This document shows positions 1 through 7,738 of a stretch of DNA of 36,283 bases, in pieces (position 1 is the first letter of the stretch; each line of letters starts with the position of its first letter). The stretch is from positions 1 to 36,283 of the forward strand of contig NZ_NIUC01000007.1 in the NCBI RefSeq assembly GCF_002807035.1, in the 5' to 3' direction. Both the position numbers and the translations under genes were made by a program. The stretch is from Algoriphagus formosus. GTDB taxonomy: Bacteria; Bacteroidota; Bacteroidia; Cytophagales; Cyclobacteriaceae. Under the pieces are notes generated by a model. It searched no databases. It had not been told where the DNA came from and was given only the letters and a program-made list of their open reading frames with translations.

Positions 1-117
1 GGTCAGTAGCTTACGGCCACTGGATGAAAGTCGTGCGTTTTTAATTAAGTCTTCGATCATTTTGTTCCTAAGTTTAGGCAACAAAACTGGTCCAGTTATT
101 TAAGCGGTTAAGAACAA
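1..117 (-). mobile_element. Left copy of a 117-bp terminal inverted repeat (insertion-sequence end)
   Basis: Bases 1-117 are the exact reverse complement of 36147-36263. On the minus strand it holds the first 20 codons of an ORF starting at 60 (MIEDLIKNAR...), which runs out of the window. Between the ORF and the inner edge lie two short palindromes: AACTGG-A-CCAGTT, and CCTAA-AC-TTAGG just upstream of the start codon. These could bind a regulator. The inner edge is sharp, because bases 118 onward no longer match the other end. I cannot place the ORF in a transposase family, so 'insertion sequence' is inferred from the repeat, the outward ORF and the broken genes beside both copies. Confidence 0.7.
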
Positions 118-160
118 GTTCATTGTTGTTTTTCATCAATTCAGTTTTTTAGCCGAGCTT

Positions 161-604
161 TTGCTAATACCTATTTTGTTTTTTTTGGTAGCTCTTCAGG
201 TGGTCGCAGAAAAAAAAGTTCGGTATCGTTCAGTCAAGAAATTAATAGACTCGATCATGACTTTCGGAGCTGTGGTAATGTTAGGCTTATCACTTTTCGA
301 CATTATAACAGACTTCAATTCCTTTGTTAACTATTCAAACTTTAAATCATTTTTATTACCTATCATCTTATCAATCACTTTTATCCCTTTTGCTTACTTA
401 TTGGCCTTACATATGAATTACGAAATGTTATTCGTAAGGCTGAGGATTTTCCTAAAGAATAATAAAAACCTCAGATTTGCGAAATTCCGGATTCTTAGAA
501 AGTGTGGAATGAGCCTTGCTAAAGTCAGATCAATATCTCTAAAAATCAACAGCCTTTACGATGGATCCACACGAGAAGAAATTGAGGAAGTGCTATCTCA
601 ATAA
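161..604 (+). CDS. Hypothetical membrane protein, probably truncated at the 5' end
   Basis: The reading frame gives 147 residues from a TTG codon, with about three hydrophobic segments (roughly residues 2-16, 32-50 and 63-85) and a basic cytosolic-looking tail of about 60 residues. I do not recognise the family. The frame stays open upstream from the TTG to base 104, inside the inverted repeat at 1-117, and there is no good ATG. The true start was therefore probably lost when the insertion sequence landed at 117/118, and this is likely the remnant of a longer gene. The TTG start is only the first possible start codon. Confidence 0.45.
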   Translation: MLIPILFFLVALQVVAEKKVRYRSVKKLIDSIMTFGAVVMLGLSLFDIITDFNSFVNYSNFKSFLLPIILSITFIPFAYLLALHMNYEMLFVRLRIFLKNNKNLRFAKFRILRKCGMSLAKVRSISLKINSLYDGSTREEIEEVLSQ

Positions 605-861
605 AGCGATAAATAAAATAAAAACGTGGTCTGACAACTAAGTTTTCCTCGCGTGAGAAGTATGTACGATAAAATCACAGTTGCCCTGCCTGCCCCAGTT
701 TTTTTTTGGGAACCGGAAAGGTATTAAAGTAGGGAGTTCGGCTTTTTGGGAAAATTTTTGAATGCTTCTCTTTAAAAAAGATCTAATGCATTAATGAAAG
801 CGTAGGGCATTTTTCAGTGGATTGTATGTCCTTTAGAGAAGGGTAATTCGTCTCTTTTTTA

Positions 862-892
862 TTTTAGTTTGTAGATTCAGTCCAAACTAAAA
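862..892. terminator. Bidirectional rho-independent terminator
   Basis: A 10-bp perfect stem (TTTTAGTTTG paired with CAAACTAAAA) has an 11-base loop. A T-rich run precedes it and an A-run follows it, so it can end transcription in both directions. It lies between the membrane gene ending at 604 and the minus-strand regulator ending at 987. The rest of 605-986 shows no gene. Confidence 0.65.
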
Positions 893-956
893 AAATACCT
901 GAGGTAATAAGGTTTCAAAAGACTTCAAAATAGCTTACCTCCTGATAAAATGTTAT

Positions 957-982
957 GATCCTCCAAGAAAACTCAGAGGATC
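957..982 (-). terminator. Possible terminator hairpin after the XRE regulator
   Basis: Perfect 7-bp stem GATCCTC/GAGGATC with a 12-base loop, five bases beyond the stop codon of the minus-strand HTH gene. The following T-tract is weak, so the call is tentative. Confidence 0.4.
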
Positions 983-986
983 AGTT

Positions 987-1190
987 TCAGATATCCTGAC
1001 ACACATACTCCAACAGCTTACAAGGATCTTCATCGATAGCCTTGGCTATCAAATAGAGTTCAGCTGCTGTTAGTTTGGTTTTTGGATTTAATGTAAGTTC
1101 ACTGATTCTGGGTGAACTCAATCCTGTTTTTCTAGCTACTTCAGCTTTGTTCACAGATTTCCTTTGAAATACTTCTCCAAGTCTTGTCAT
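987..1190 (-). CDS. Small XRE/Cro-C1-type HTH regulator
   Basis: This 67-residue protein is nearly all helix-turn-helix. KAEVARKTGLSSPRISEL (about residues 15-32) has the spacing of the Cro/C1 recognition helix pair, followed by a helix containing LTAAELYLIAKAID and the typical ending 'DPCKLLEYV'. It probably binds DNA as a dimer. It is divergent from the small gene at 1304; the 113-bp gap holds an 11-bp direct repeat that could be its operator. A lone HTH of this size usually acts as an element-borne repressor or an antitoxin. Neither role can be decided here, since no clear toxin lies beside it. Confidence 0.8.
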   Translation of the reverse strand: MTRLGEVFQRKSVNKAEVARKTGLSSPRISELTLNPKTKLTAAELYLIAKAIDEDPCKLLEYVCQDI

Positions 1191-1233
1191 GTTTCGAATT
1201 TCTTAATCCTAAGATAGAAAATCTTAAAAAAAA

Positions 1234-1296
1234 TACAGAAATACAGTACAAAATATTTTTATGATTTAGAAATTCTTTACATATTTACAGAAATAC
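1234..1296. promoter_or_regulatory. Paired 11-bp direct repeats between divergent genes (candidate operators)
   Basis: TACAGAAATAC occurs at 1234-1244 and again, identically, at 1286-1296, 52 bp apart. A partial copy (ATACAGTAC) directly follows the first. The whole spacer is AT-rich and must carry both divergent promoters. Autoregulation by the neighbouring XRE protein is a natural but untested reading. Confidence 0.45.
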
Positions 1297-1303
1297 TTAT
1301 CAT

Positions 1304-1507
1304 ATGATACAAAGGAATAAAGGTCATACTCAAAAGTTTGAGATGAGTTTCAGATTTGAGTCAAGTCAGGTGTCTAAGTTTAAGGATGCAATCATCAGAA
1401 TATTAGACCGAGTTAAGGTACAAGAAAGCGATCAGGTACAGCTAAATGATGTCAAAGAGATCTATAAGCTGTTAGAATATTTCTCAGAGCCAATTGAAAA
1501 AAAATGA
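1304..1507 (+). CDS. Hypothetical 67-aa protein
   Basis: The product is a charged soluble protein with a predicted helical centre (about residues 20-62, VSKFKDAIIRILDRVKVQ). I recognise no family. It is divergent from the XRE regulator and its last codons overlap the start of the next small ORF (ATGA at 1504-1507), which suggests translational coupling. The overlap and clean upstream spacer favour a real gene. Confidence 0.5.
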   Translation: MIQRNKGHTQKFEMSFRFESSQVSKFKDAIIRILDRVKVQESDQVQLNDVKEIYKLLEYFSEPIEKK

Positions 1508-1665
1508 AAATACCATTTGTTCATCATTATCCTATTCAACCTACTTACTGTCCTATTAACGGTAGAGTAGTAGAAGTGATTCGCATGATAAATGGTTACA
1601 ATTTTAATCAGGATTTCACCGATTTTGAAGTTCTCTTTCCCAGAAAACCCAAAAACCCAATCTGA
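1504..1665 (+). CDS. Hypothetical 53-aa protein
   Basis: The frame starts MKIPFVHHYP and ends at a TGA at 1663-1665. Its ATG overlaps the stop of the upstream 67-aa gene in the ATGA arrangement typical of operons. The product is soluble, with no signal peptide, and no family is recognised. Support comes only from the overlap and an acceptable amino-acid composition. Confidence 0.4.
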   Translation: MKIPFVHHYPIQPTYCPINGRVVEVIRMINGYNFNQDFTDFEVLFPRKPKNPI

Positions 1666-2324
1666 TTAAATCTAAGCACTTTTCACTCGGATTGCTCCTT
1701 TTGAACTAAGGACTATCAATATCTAATCCGGGGAAACTTTTCTCTTAAACCTATTCATTGCCGCCATTCTATGGCATGGTGGAAATCATTGATTTCTTTA
1801 TAGCACTTTGCGGATATAGGTGTTCGATCGTATCGGACACTCAACATCGAACATTAAAAGAATCAGTCCCATGAAAACTTTACCTACAAATACCAACGGG
1901 GACCTAAACCTGGCCTACCCCAAACAGCTCTTCAAAAACCTAATCAAGAACCCTACTTGAACCTATTTTTTTCCCCTGATTGCTTCCATAATACGGGACT
2001 ATCATTGAGGATCAGGGCGTGATGTTTTCCGTCATTGCCTTTACGTTAAAGGTTCCGTCATTGCGAGGAGGTGATTTATAGCTATAACTTATAAAATCAC
2101 ATTTAAAACCGACGAAGCAATCTCATTGAATAAAAGTTGAACTCAATGAGACTACCGCGTCGCCCTTAGGGGCTCCTCGCAGTGACGAACCCAATTTCGC
2201 AACGTTTGATAGACGCAGTGACGATAAGATAAGCCTTCCACTTCAGGGGAATTTTAGCTTATCGATTTCAATCATTTCTAAAACATTGATTGCTTGATCT
2301 ATACGAGATTAAGGTGGATGGCTT
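1666..2324. other. Gene-poor region with hairpins and repeats
   Basis: I see no convincing gene. A hairpin at 1820-1840 (GTGTTCGAT/ATCGGACAC, one mismatch, 3-base loop) is followed by ATCGAACA at 1846-1853, which can pair with the same left arm, so the two right arms are alternatives. A 29-codon ATG frame at 1871 (MKTLPTNTNG...) cannot be judged. The 2056-2187 repeat is listed separately. Confidence 0.5.
2056..2187. repeat. Intergenic palindromic repeat (REP/MITE-like)
   Basis: The outer arms are CGTCATTGCGAGGAG (2056-2070) and CTCCTCGCAGTGACG (2173-2187), complementary with one mismatch. Inside are a hairpin at 2071-2100 (GTGATTTA...TATAAAATCAC) and a stem of TCTCATTGA (2121-2129) with TCAATGAGA (2143-2151). 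A CGTCATTGCGAGGAG/GACGAAGCAATCT repeat of this type is, from memory, scattered through many Bacteroidota genomes. It has no ORF and is probably a non-autonomous palindromic element. Confidence 0.65.
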
Positions 2325-2369
2325 TTGTCTTTATTTCTTGAAATACTGTGGAAACACAATAGAAATATA

Positions 2370-2505
2370 GCCCGCAGGCGGGCTGAAATACTTGATTCGG
2401 TAACGCAGTTCAGTATCTCACCGACCGGAGGGAGGTGTATCTCGCGAAGCGTATTTCGCTGCAGGCGTATTTTACCTAGGGTATATTTCACCGCAGGCCT
2501 GTTTC
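2370..2505. repeat. Short degenerate tandem repeats upstream of the TlpA-like gene
   Basis: The segment starts with the palindrome AGCCCGCAGGCGGGCT. It then cycles through variants of a roughly 17-base unit containing GTATTTC/GTATATTTC followed by GCAGGC or GCGAAGC. It lies just before the signal peptide of the next gene. The open frame through it on both strands is an artefact of the repeat. Confidence 0.5.
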
Positions 2506-2543
2506 CATCCATCCAATATCAAGCAATCACAATCAAAATAAGC

Positions 2544-4433
2544 ATGAAAAAAATTCTACTCACATGCTTCCTGGGAGGGGTATGCCTTTTTGGAAGCGAC
2601 TTACTGAGTCAAGTTGCTGATTCACCCCCGGGAGTCTGTTTAGTTAGTGCAGATTCCCCTTACCCCGGGCGGGAGGAGTACAGCACTCCCGCCCACAAGG
2701 GGAAGAATGAGGGGGATGGTGAAGAAGGTAAGAATGTTGAATCATCTTTATCTGTTAATCTTTGTTCTGAATCCTTGGTGCCGGTTTTATTTCTGGACTT
2801 GGATGGAGGGCCGGTCGCTGCTTCTGGGGAGTTCTTGGATTTGGAAGCTATGGATTATGTAGTTCCTGTCGATCATTCAGATTCCCTTAGCTTGGGTAAA
2901 TCTGTGCTACTCTATGGGGAACTCCTGAACCCGGATTCTCTGGGGCCTTTGAGTATTACGGTGATTCCTTTTTATGTGGCTCCCAGAAGTACCTTTCTGC
3001 AGGAGGAAGTAGTGATCCAGCCAGTGAAGGGGGAGTTTTACGATGGGGTCATGAATGGCAGAACAGAAAAGTTTGAAACTGTTCTTCAGCTTTCTGATAG
3101 ACCTGCCTATGTTTCCATGGTATTGGGGAACAGGGTGCTTTTGGATGAATACCTAGTGCTTCCCGAGGATAGTATCAAGCTGAAGCTGGACCTTTCCCGA
3201 AATACCCTAGTTTTTGCAGGGAAGAATAGGGATTTCTATGAGGCTCAGTTTGCGATCAAACGATTAGATCATTGGAGAGCTTTTGATTCACCGCGTCAAT
3301 TGATTATTCCTGAATCAAGTAAACTATTGCAGCGTCCGGGAAGCCATGAGAAGATTGAGTTTTTCAAAGGTCGCTTTGGATCAGAGCTTTTGATTCTTCA
3401 ACCAGGGAAAGAGAGTTTGGATTACCTGATCTCTCAGGCAGAAAAGGGCAGGGAGCTTTTGGCCCCACAATTCGAAGTACTGGATTTTTATCGGGAAAAG
3501 CTGAGTGTAGAACAGTTGGATCTACTAAAAGCGGAGATTTATGGGCGTTTTTACTTTGGAATCCTATCCACCTTCCGCAAGTTTCATTATCCCTATGTCG
3601 AGAACCGGTTTGAAGAGGAAGATAGGTTGCTTTATCGGCAGAGGCTACAGGAGCTGGTAGACAGAATAGGAGAGGAGGAGTTTCTCAAGGAGTCTCAATT
3701 GATTTCAGCAGGATTTCTTGATCTGGAATTGGAGAGGCTCATTCTGGAAGCTCTTTGGGAAAACAGGTCCTTTTTGGAATTAGTGCAGGAAAAGCATTCC
3801 GCTGAATTTGCGGATCGCCTGCAGGCTGCCTATCTGTCCAATTATTTAGCTTCCCATACCGGACAGGAGGAGATTCTTCTGGATTATTTATCAGAGACAG
3901 AAAGCTATCCTTGGAGGGATAGGCTTGAGAAGCTGAAAAGTGCTACTATCCCCGGTGATCCTTTGGAAGATGCTGAGTTAATCAGTCTTTCGGGAGATAG
4001 TCTGCAAGTATCCGAGTTACCTGCTCAGCCCACCTTGGTTTATTTTTATTTCAGTACCTGTGCCCACAGTGCCAATTACTTCAATAACTATCTCTTTCCG
4101 GTTTATCAAGCGCTCAAAGACCAGAATGTCCATTTGATAGCCATTTCGGTGGATGAGGATGTAGATCTCTGGAAAGGCCGCATCGACAAATACTCCCATC
4201 CTTCCATTCCAAACTACAATCTGAGAGGTATTTCTAAGCAACGCTGGAAGGAACTCTACGAAATCAATTCCTTTCCTCGGGTCATGTTTTTAGATGAAGA
4301 ATCACGGATTCGCTCATTTGATATCAGACCCTTGGGAGAAACAAAAGAGGAATTACTTCAGGAGCTGCAAAGGAAATTCCTTTATGATCAATCTCAACAA
4401 AACAATTCAACCACTAAAACAAACAGTTTATGA
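2544..4433 (+). CDS. TlpA-like thioredoxin-fold protein with a CxxS site
   Basis: The start is placed at ATG 2544 because a clear signal peptide (MKKILLTCFLGGVCLFGS) begins there; the open frame further upstream is repeat DNA. The protein has 629 residues. After the leader comes a low-complexity stretch, then a long Bacteroidota-specific region of mixed beta and helical segments. The last 130 or so residues have a thioredoxin fold (TLVYFYFSTCAHS..., later an IAISVDED strand and a cis-Pro loop at NSFPRVMFL). The active site is C506-A-H-S509 rather than CxxC, so it cannot form the usual internal disulfide; it could act as a monothiol isomerase/reductase or be non-catalytic. It is exported and overlaps susC by four bases (ATGA), so it is co-translated with the receptor. 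It may process or chaperone the receptor's cargo. Confidence 0.75.
   Translation: MKKILLTCFLGGVCLFGSDLLSQVADSPPGVCLVSADSPYPGREEYSTPAHKGKNEGDGEEGKNVESSLSVNLCSESLVPVLFLDLDGGPVAASGEFLDLEAMDYVVPVDHSDSLSLGKSVLLYGELLNPDSLGPLSITVIPFYVAPRSTFLQEEVVIQPVKGEFYDGVMNGRTEKFETVLQLSDRPAYVSMVLGNRVLLDEYLVLPEDSIKLKLDLSRNTLVFAGKNRDFYEAQFAIKRLDHWRAFDSPRQLIIPESSKLLQRPGSHEKIEFFKGRFGSELLILQPGKESLDYLISQAEKGRELLAPQFEVLDFYREKLSVEQLDLLKAEIYGRFYFGILSTFRKFHYPYVENRFEEEDRLLYRQRLQELVDRIGEEEFLKESQLISAGFLDLELERLILEALWENRSFLELVQEKHSAEFADRLQAAYLSNYLASHTGQEEILLDYLSETESYPWRDRLEKLKSATIPGDPLEDAELISLSGDSLQVSELPAQPTLVYFYFSTCAHSANYFNNYLFPVYQALKDQNVHLIAISVDEDVDLWKGRIDKYSHPSIPNYNLRGISKQRWKELYEINSFPRVMFLDEESRIRSFDIRPLGETKEELLQELQRKFLYDQSQQNNSTTKTNSL
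2667..2694. repeat. Perfect 9-bp inverted repeat inside the TlpA-like gene
   Basis: GGGCGGGAG and CTCCCGCCC flank a 10-base loop just after the signal-peptide region. It encodes part of a low-complexity segment (YPGREEYSTPAHKG) unlike the rest of the protein, as if a palindromic element had inserted in frame. Confidence 0.55.
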
Positions 4434-7400
4434 ATCCCAAGTATACTAAAACATGGAAAGTCCTGATAGGTCTGCTTTTACTCTTTGGGCAGAGCTTTGC
4501 ACAGGAAGCAAAAAGAGAAATCAGCGGAGTGGTCCGGGATGTAATGGATCGCAGCCCTCTTCCCGGTGTTAACCTCATTGTCAAAGGTTCAACCTATGGT
4601 ACTGTTTCGGATGATGAAGGGAAATTTACGCTGAGTATTCCTGAAGGGGAGGCCGTTCTGTTGGTAAGTTACATTGGCTATGAAAGCCAAGAGATCAGTC
4701 TTGTTGCCAATCAGGCTTTTCTGGAAATAGGTCTGAGTCCTCTGGATCTTAACCTTCAGGAAGTCACAGTGGTGTCCTCGGGTTTTCAGGAACTTCCACT
4801 TTCCAGATCTACCGGTTCCTATGTGGGGATCAATCAAGAATTGGTAGACAGGAGAGTATCCACAAATTTGATCGATCGATTGGAGGATGTGACTCCCGGT
4901 CTGATATTCAATCGGGATATCAGTGGCATTGAGTCAGGAGAAAGTATTTCCATTCGGGGTACTTCCACATTGATTTCTTCGGCTGAACCCTTGATTGTGG
5001 TAGATAATCTGGCCTATGACGGGCCGCTTTCCAGTATCAATCCCAATGATGTGGAAAGTATCACCGTACTCAAAGACGCGGCAGCGGCTTCCATTTGGGG
5101 AGCAAGGGCTGGCAATGGGGTGATTGTGATCACAACAAAGCAGGGAAAATATGGAAAGCCCCTTCAGGTAAACCTGACCTCTAATTTTACAGCTTTTGAG
5201 CGGGTAAATCCTTTTTATGATCCGAAAATGAGTATCAATTCCCTCATTGATAAGCAATTGGATCTATATGAAAACGGTGCTTTCAACAGTTTGATCAGAA
5301 ACAGAAGGAATCCAGTAATTCCCCCATTGGCTGAGACACTTTATGCTTTCGATCAGGGCTTGATTTCAGAGCAGGAGCGGGATCTTGCCATCCAGCAATT
5401 TAGGAACTCAGATATTCGAAGGGATATAGACCGCTATCTACGTCGGCCCGCCAGTCAGCAGCAATATGCACTAAATCTAAGTGGTGGAAGCAGAAATCAT
5501 CATTATCAGGTGAGTATGGGTTATGATAAAAATCTCAGTTCTGAAATTGATGCTGATTTTTCCAGATTGACACTATCTGCCCAACAAAGTTGGAAGCTTG
5601 CAAAAGAAAGGCTTACAGTCAGTACAGGAGCTTATTGGGTGCAGTCTGAGTCAAGCAACGGGATGCCTCAGGTTTCTGGCCTTTTTCCTTATGAGCGCTT
5701 GGCAGATGAAGCAGGAAATCCGGTGGAAGTATATCGGGATTACAGTGTACGCTTCAAAAATTCAGTATCAGACATTCTTCCATTGTCTTGGGCTTATGTT
5801 CCCTTGGAGGAAATCGGTAGGAGTAATACCCGTATTCGTTCCAATGATCTACGACTATTTACAGCTCTTAATTACCGAATTCTGGATGGCTTGGATTGGT
5901 CAGTGAATTATCAATATTGGACCAACCAAGGCCAAAACAATATTCACAATAATCCGGACTCCTATGAGGCCAGAAATTTGATTAATTCATTTGCTCAGCC
6001 TTTGGGGAATGGAGAGGTGGATTTACCGGTTCCATTGGGCGGTTTTTTGGATCAGCGCATTTCCAATTCGTATAGCCATAATCTGAGAACTCAGGTGAAC
6101 TACCAGAAGAAATGGGATGATCATCGATTGAATGTATTTGCAGGCGGGGAAATCAAGGATTTTCAATCCGAATTTTACGGCAATAGATCTTATGGCTATC
6201 TGGCAGAGAATGCTGCTTCCTTACCGGTGGATTACCTTACCCGGTTTGTAAATCAAGGATCCAACAGGTCCAGAAATATTCCCTTTGTAGAGGAGTTTGG
6301 CGGAAGAGTGGACCGCTTTGTTTCTGCCTTTGGTAATTTGGGATATTCCTTTCAGGATCGATTCTTGGTGAACGCAAGTCTGAGAAGGGATGCTTCCAAT
6401 CTATTTGGAGTAAATACCAATCAAAAATCGGTGCCACTTTGGTCTGCGGGCCTAGGTTGGGTTATCTCCGAGGAAGGATTTCTGGATGAGGATTGGATTG
6501 ATTTTTTAAAGTTGAGGCTTAGCTATGGTTTCAATGGGAATACCAATCCAAATGCTACGGCAGTATCCACTGCCAGACGGTTTGTGGCAGGTCAAAACCT
6601 CATTACACGTCTTCCTTCCTTGGCCATCCAGACACCTCCAAATCCTGAATTGCGGTGGGAACGGATTAAAATCATCAATGCGGGATTGGATTTTGAATTC
6701 TTGAATTCTCGGGTCTCCGGATCAGCTGAATATTTTCAGAAAAGCGGTTTAGACCTTTTGGGTAATATTCCCATATTTATTTCCTCGGGTTTTACCAATG
6801 CTACACTGAACTATGCTTCTACTCGGACCAAAGGATGGGATTTTGTAATGAATACAATCAATACCAAGGGACTTGTCCGATGGGAAACCAACTTTTTTCA
6901 CAGTGTTTTGAATGATCAGGTATTGGAAGTGGAGAATCTCCCTACTGCCAATCAACTGATTAACTATACCCCTGCTTTGCCAACTCCTCAAATTGGTAGG
7001 CCACTATTTTCTATTTATAGTTTTCCTTTTGCTGGATTGGATGCTTCGGATGGTGCTCCACTGGGAATAGTGGAAGGGGAGCCAAGTAGGGATTACTCCA
7101 CGATTTTCGCGGAAGCTACGCCGGAAAATATTCAGTTTCACGGTTCAGGAAGACCTACCAATTTTGGGGCTTTCAGAAATACAGTACGGTATAAGGGCTT
7201 CAGTTTATCTGCCAATATTACTTATCGCTTGGGCTATTTCGTCAAGCGTTCAGGGGTAGATTATATAGATATCAACAGGGGAGGGTTTGGTCATGCTGAT
7301 TATGAGAGCAGATGGCAGCAACCTGGAGATGAGCTTATTACTTCTATTCCTGCTGACCCGGGTACCATTGATCCATTAATGAACGGGTTTTACCTCAGTA

Positions 7401-7630
7401 GTGCTGCCCTTGTGGAAAGGGGAGATCATATCCGTTTTCAGGATTTAAGAATTGGCTATGACTGGCAGCCTACTAATAAAGGTGCCGGGATTTTCCGGCA
7501 ATTAGAAAGCTATATCTATATCAACAATCTGGGAATCCTTTGGAAAGCCAGTAAAGCATTGCCTGATCCTGATTTTCAGGTTTCTCAAAATTTAAGATCT
7601 GTGGCTATTGGCTTTAGAGCCTCTTTCTAA
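4430..7630 (+). CDS. SusC/RagA-family TonB-dependent outer-membrane receptor
   Basis: This 1066-residue protein has the standard SusC order. A signal peptide ends near QSFAQ (residue 25). A carboxypeptidase-D-like domain (about 30-110) contains the hallmark GVVRDVMDRSPLPGVNLIVKG, with GTVSDDEGKF and the LLVSYIGYESQEI strand. The plug domain (about 115-240) carries ISIRGTSTL, PLIVVDN, INPNDVESITVLKDAAAASI and GVIVITTKQGK. The rest is a 22-strand-type barrel ending in an aromatic-terminated strand (VAIGFRASF). It should import a large ligand with the SusD-like lipoprotein downstream, powered by TonB. The ligand is unknown: no glycosidase or sulfatase is nearby, so a polysaccharide should not be assumed. 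Peptides or metal chelates are equally possible. Confidence 0.95.
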   Translation: MNPKYTKTWKVLIGLLLLFGQSFAQEAKREISGVVRDVMDRSPLPGVNLIVKGSTYGTVSDDEGKFTLSIPEGEAVLLVSYIGYESQEISLVANQAFLEIGLSPLDLNLQEVTVVSSGFQELPLSRSTGSYVGINQELVDRRVSTNLIDRLEDVTPGLIFNRDISGIESGESISIRGTSTLISSAEPLIVVDNLAYDGPLSSINPNDVESITVLKDAAAASIWGARAGNGVIVITTKQGKYGKPLQVNLTSNFTAFERVNPFYDPKMSINSLIDKQLDLYENGAFNSLIRNRRNPVIPPLAETLYAFDQGLISEQERDLAIQQFRNSDIRRDIDRYLRRPASQQQYALNLSGGSRNHHYQVSMGYDKNLSSEIDADFSRLTLSAQQSWKLAKERLTVSTGAYWVQSESSNGMPQVSGLFPYERLADEAGNPVEVYRDYSVRFKNSVSDILPLSWAYVPLEEIGRSNTRIRSNDLRLFTALNYRILDGLDWSVNYQYWTNQGQNNIHNNPDSYEARNLINSFAQPLGNGEVDLPVPLGGFLDQRISNSYSHNLRTQVNYQKKWDDHRLNVFAGGEIKDFQSEFYGNRSYGYLAENAASLPVDYLTRFVNQGSNRSRNIPFVEEFGGRVDRFVSAFGNLGYSFQDRFLVNASLRRDASNLFGVNTNQKSVPLWSAGLGWVISEEGFLDEDWIDFLKLRLSYGFNGNTNPNATAVSTARRFVAGQNLITRLPSLAIQTPPNPELRWERIKIINAGLDFEFLNSRVSGSAEYFQKSGLDLLGNIPIFISSGFTNATLNYASTRTKGWDFVMNTINTKGLVRWETNFFHSVLNDQVLEVENLPTANQLINYTPALPTPQIGRPLFSIYSFPFAGLDASDGAPLGIVEGEPSRDYSTIFAEATPENIQFHGSGRPTNFGAFRNTVRYKGFSLSANITYRLGYFVKRSGVDYIDINRGGFGHADYESRWQQPGDELITSIPADPGTIDPLMNGFYLSSAALVERGDHIRFQDLRIGYDWQPTNKGAGIFRQLESYIYINNLGILWKASKALPDPDFQVSQNLRSVAIGFRASF

Positions 7631-7738
7631 CCATTCATGCCTCGGGGTAAAAGGGAGGAGTAAAGCTTTCCTCAAAAGACTCCCCGGTTTATGGTTTAGC
7701 CACCCCAGGCATTTTATTCATCAATAAAAAACATACTT

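Noticed and set aside
2309..2512. 67-codon minus-strand ORF
   Set aside because: It lies over the degenerate GCAGGC/GTATTTC repeats, which are open on both strands.
2325..2543. Upstream extension of the TlpA-like gene
   Set aside because: It translates repeat DNA; the signal peptide begins at 2544.
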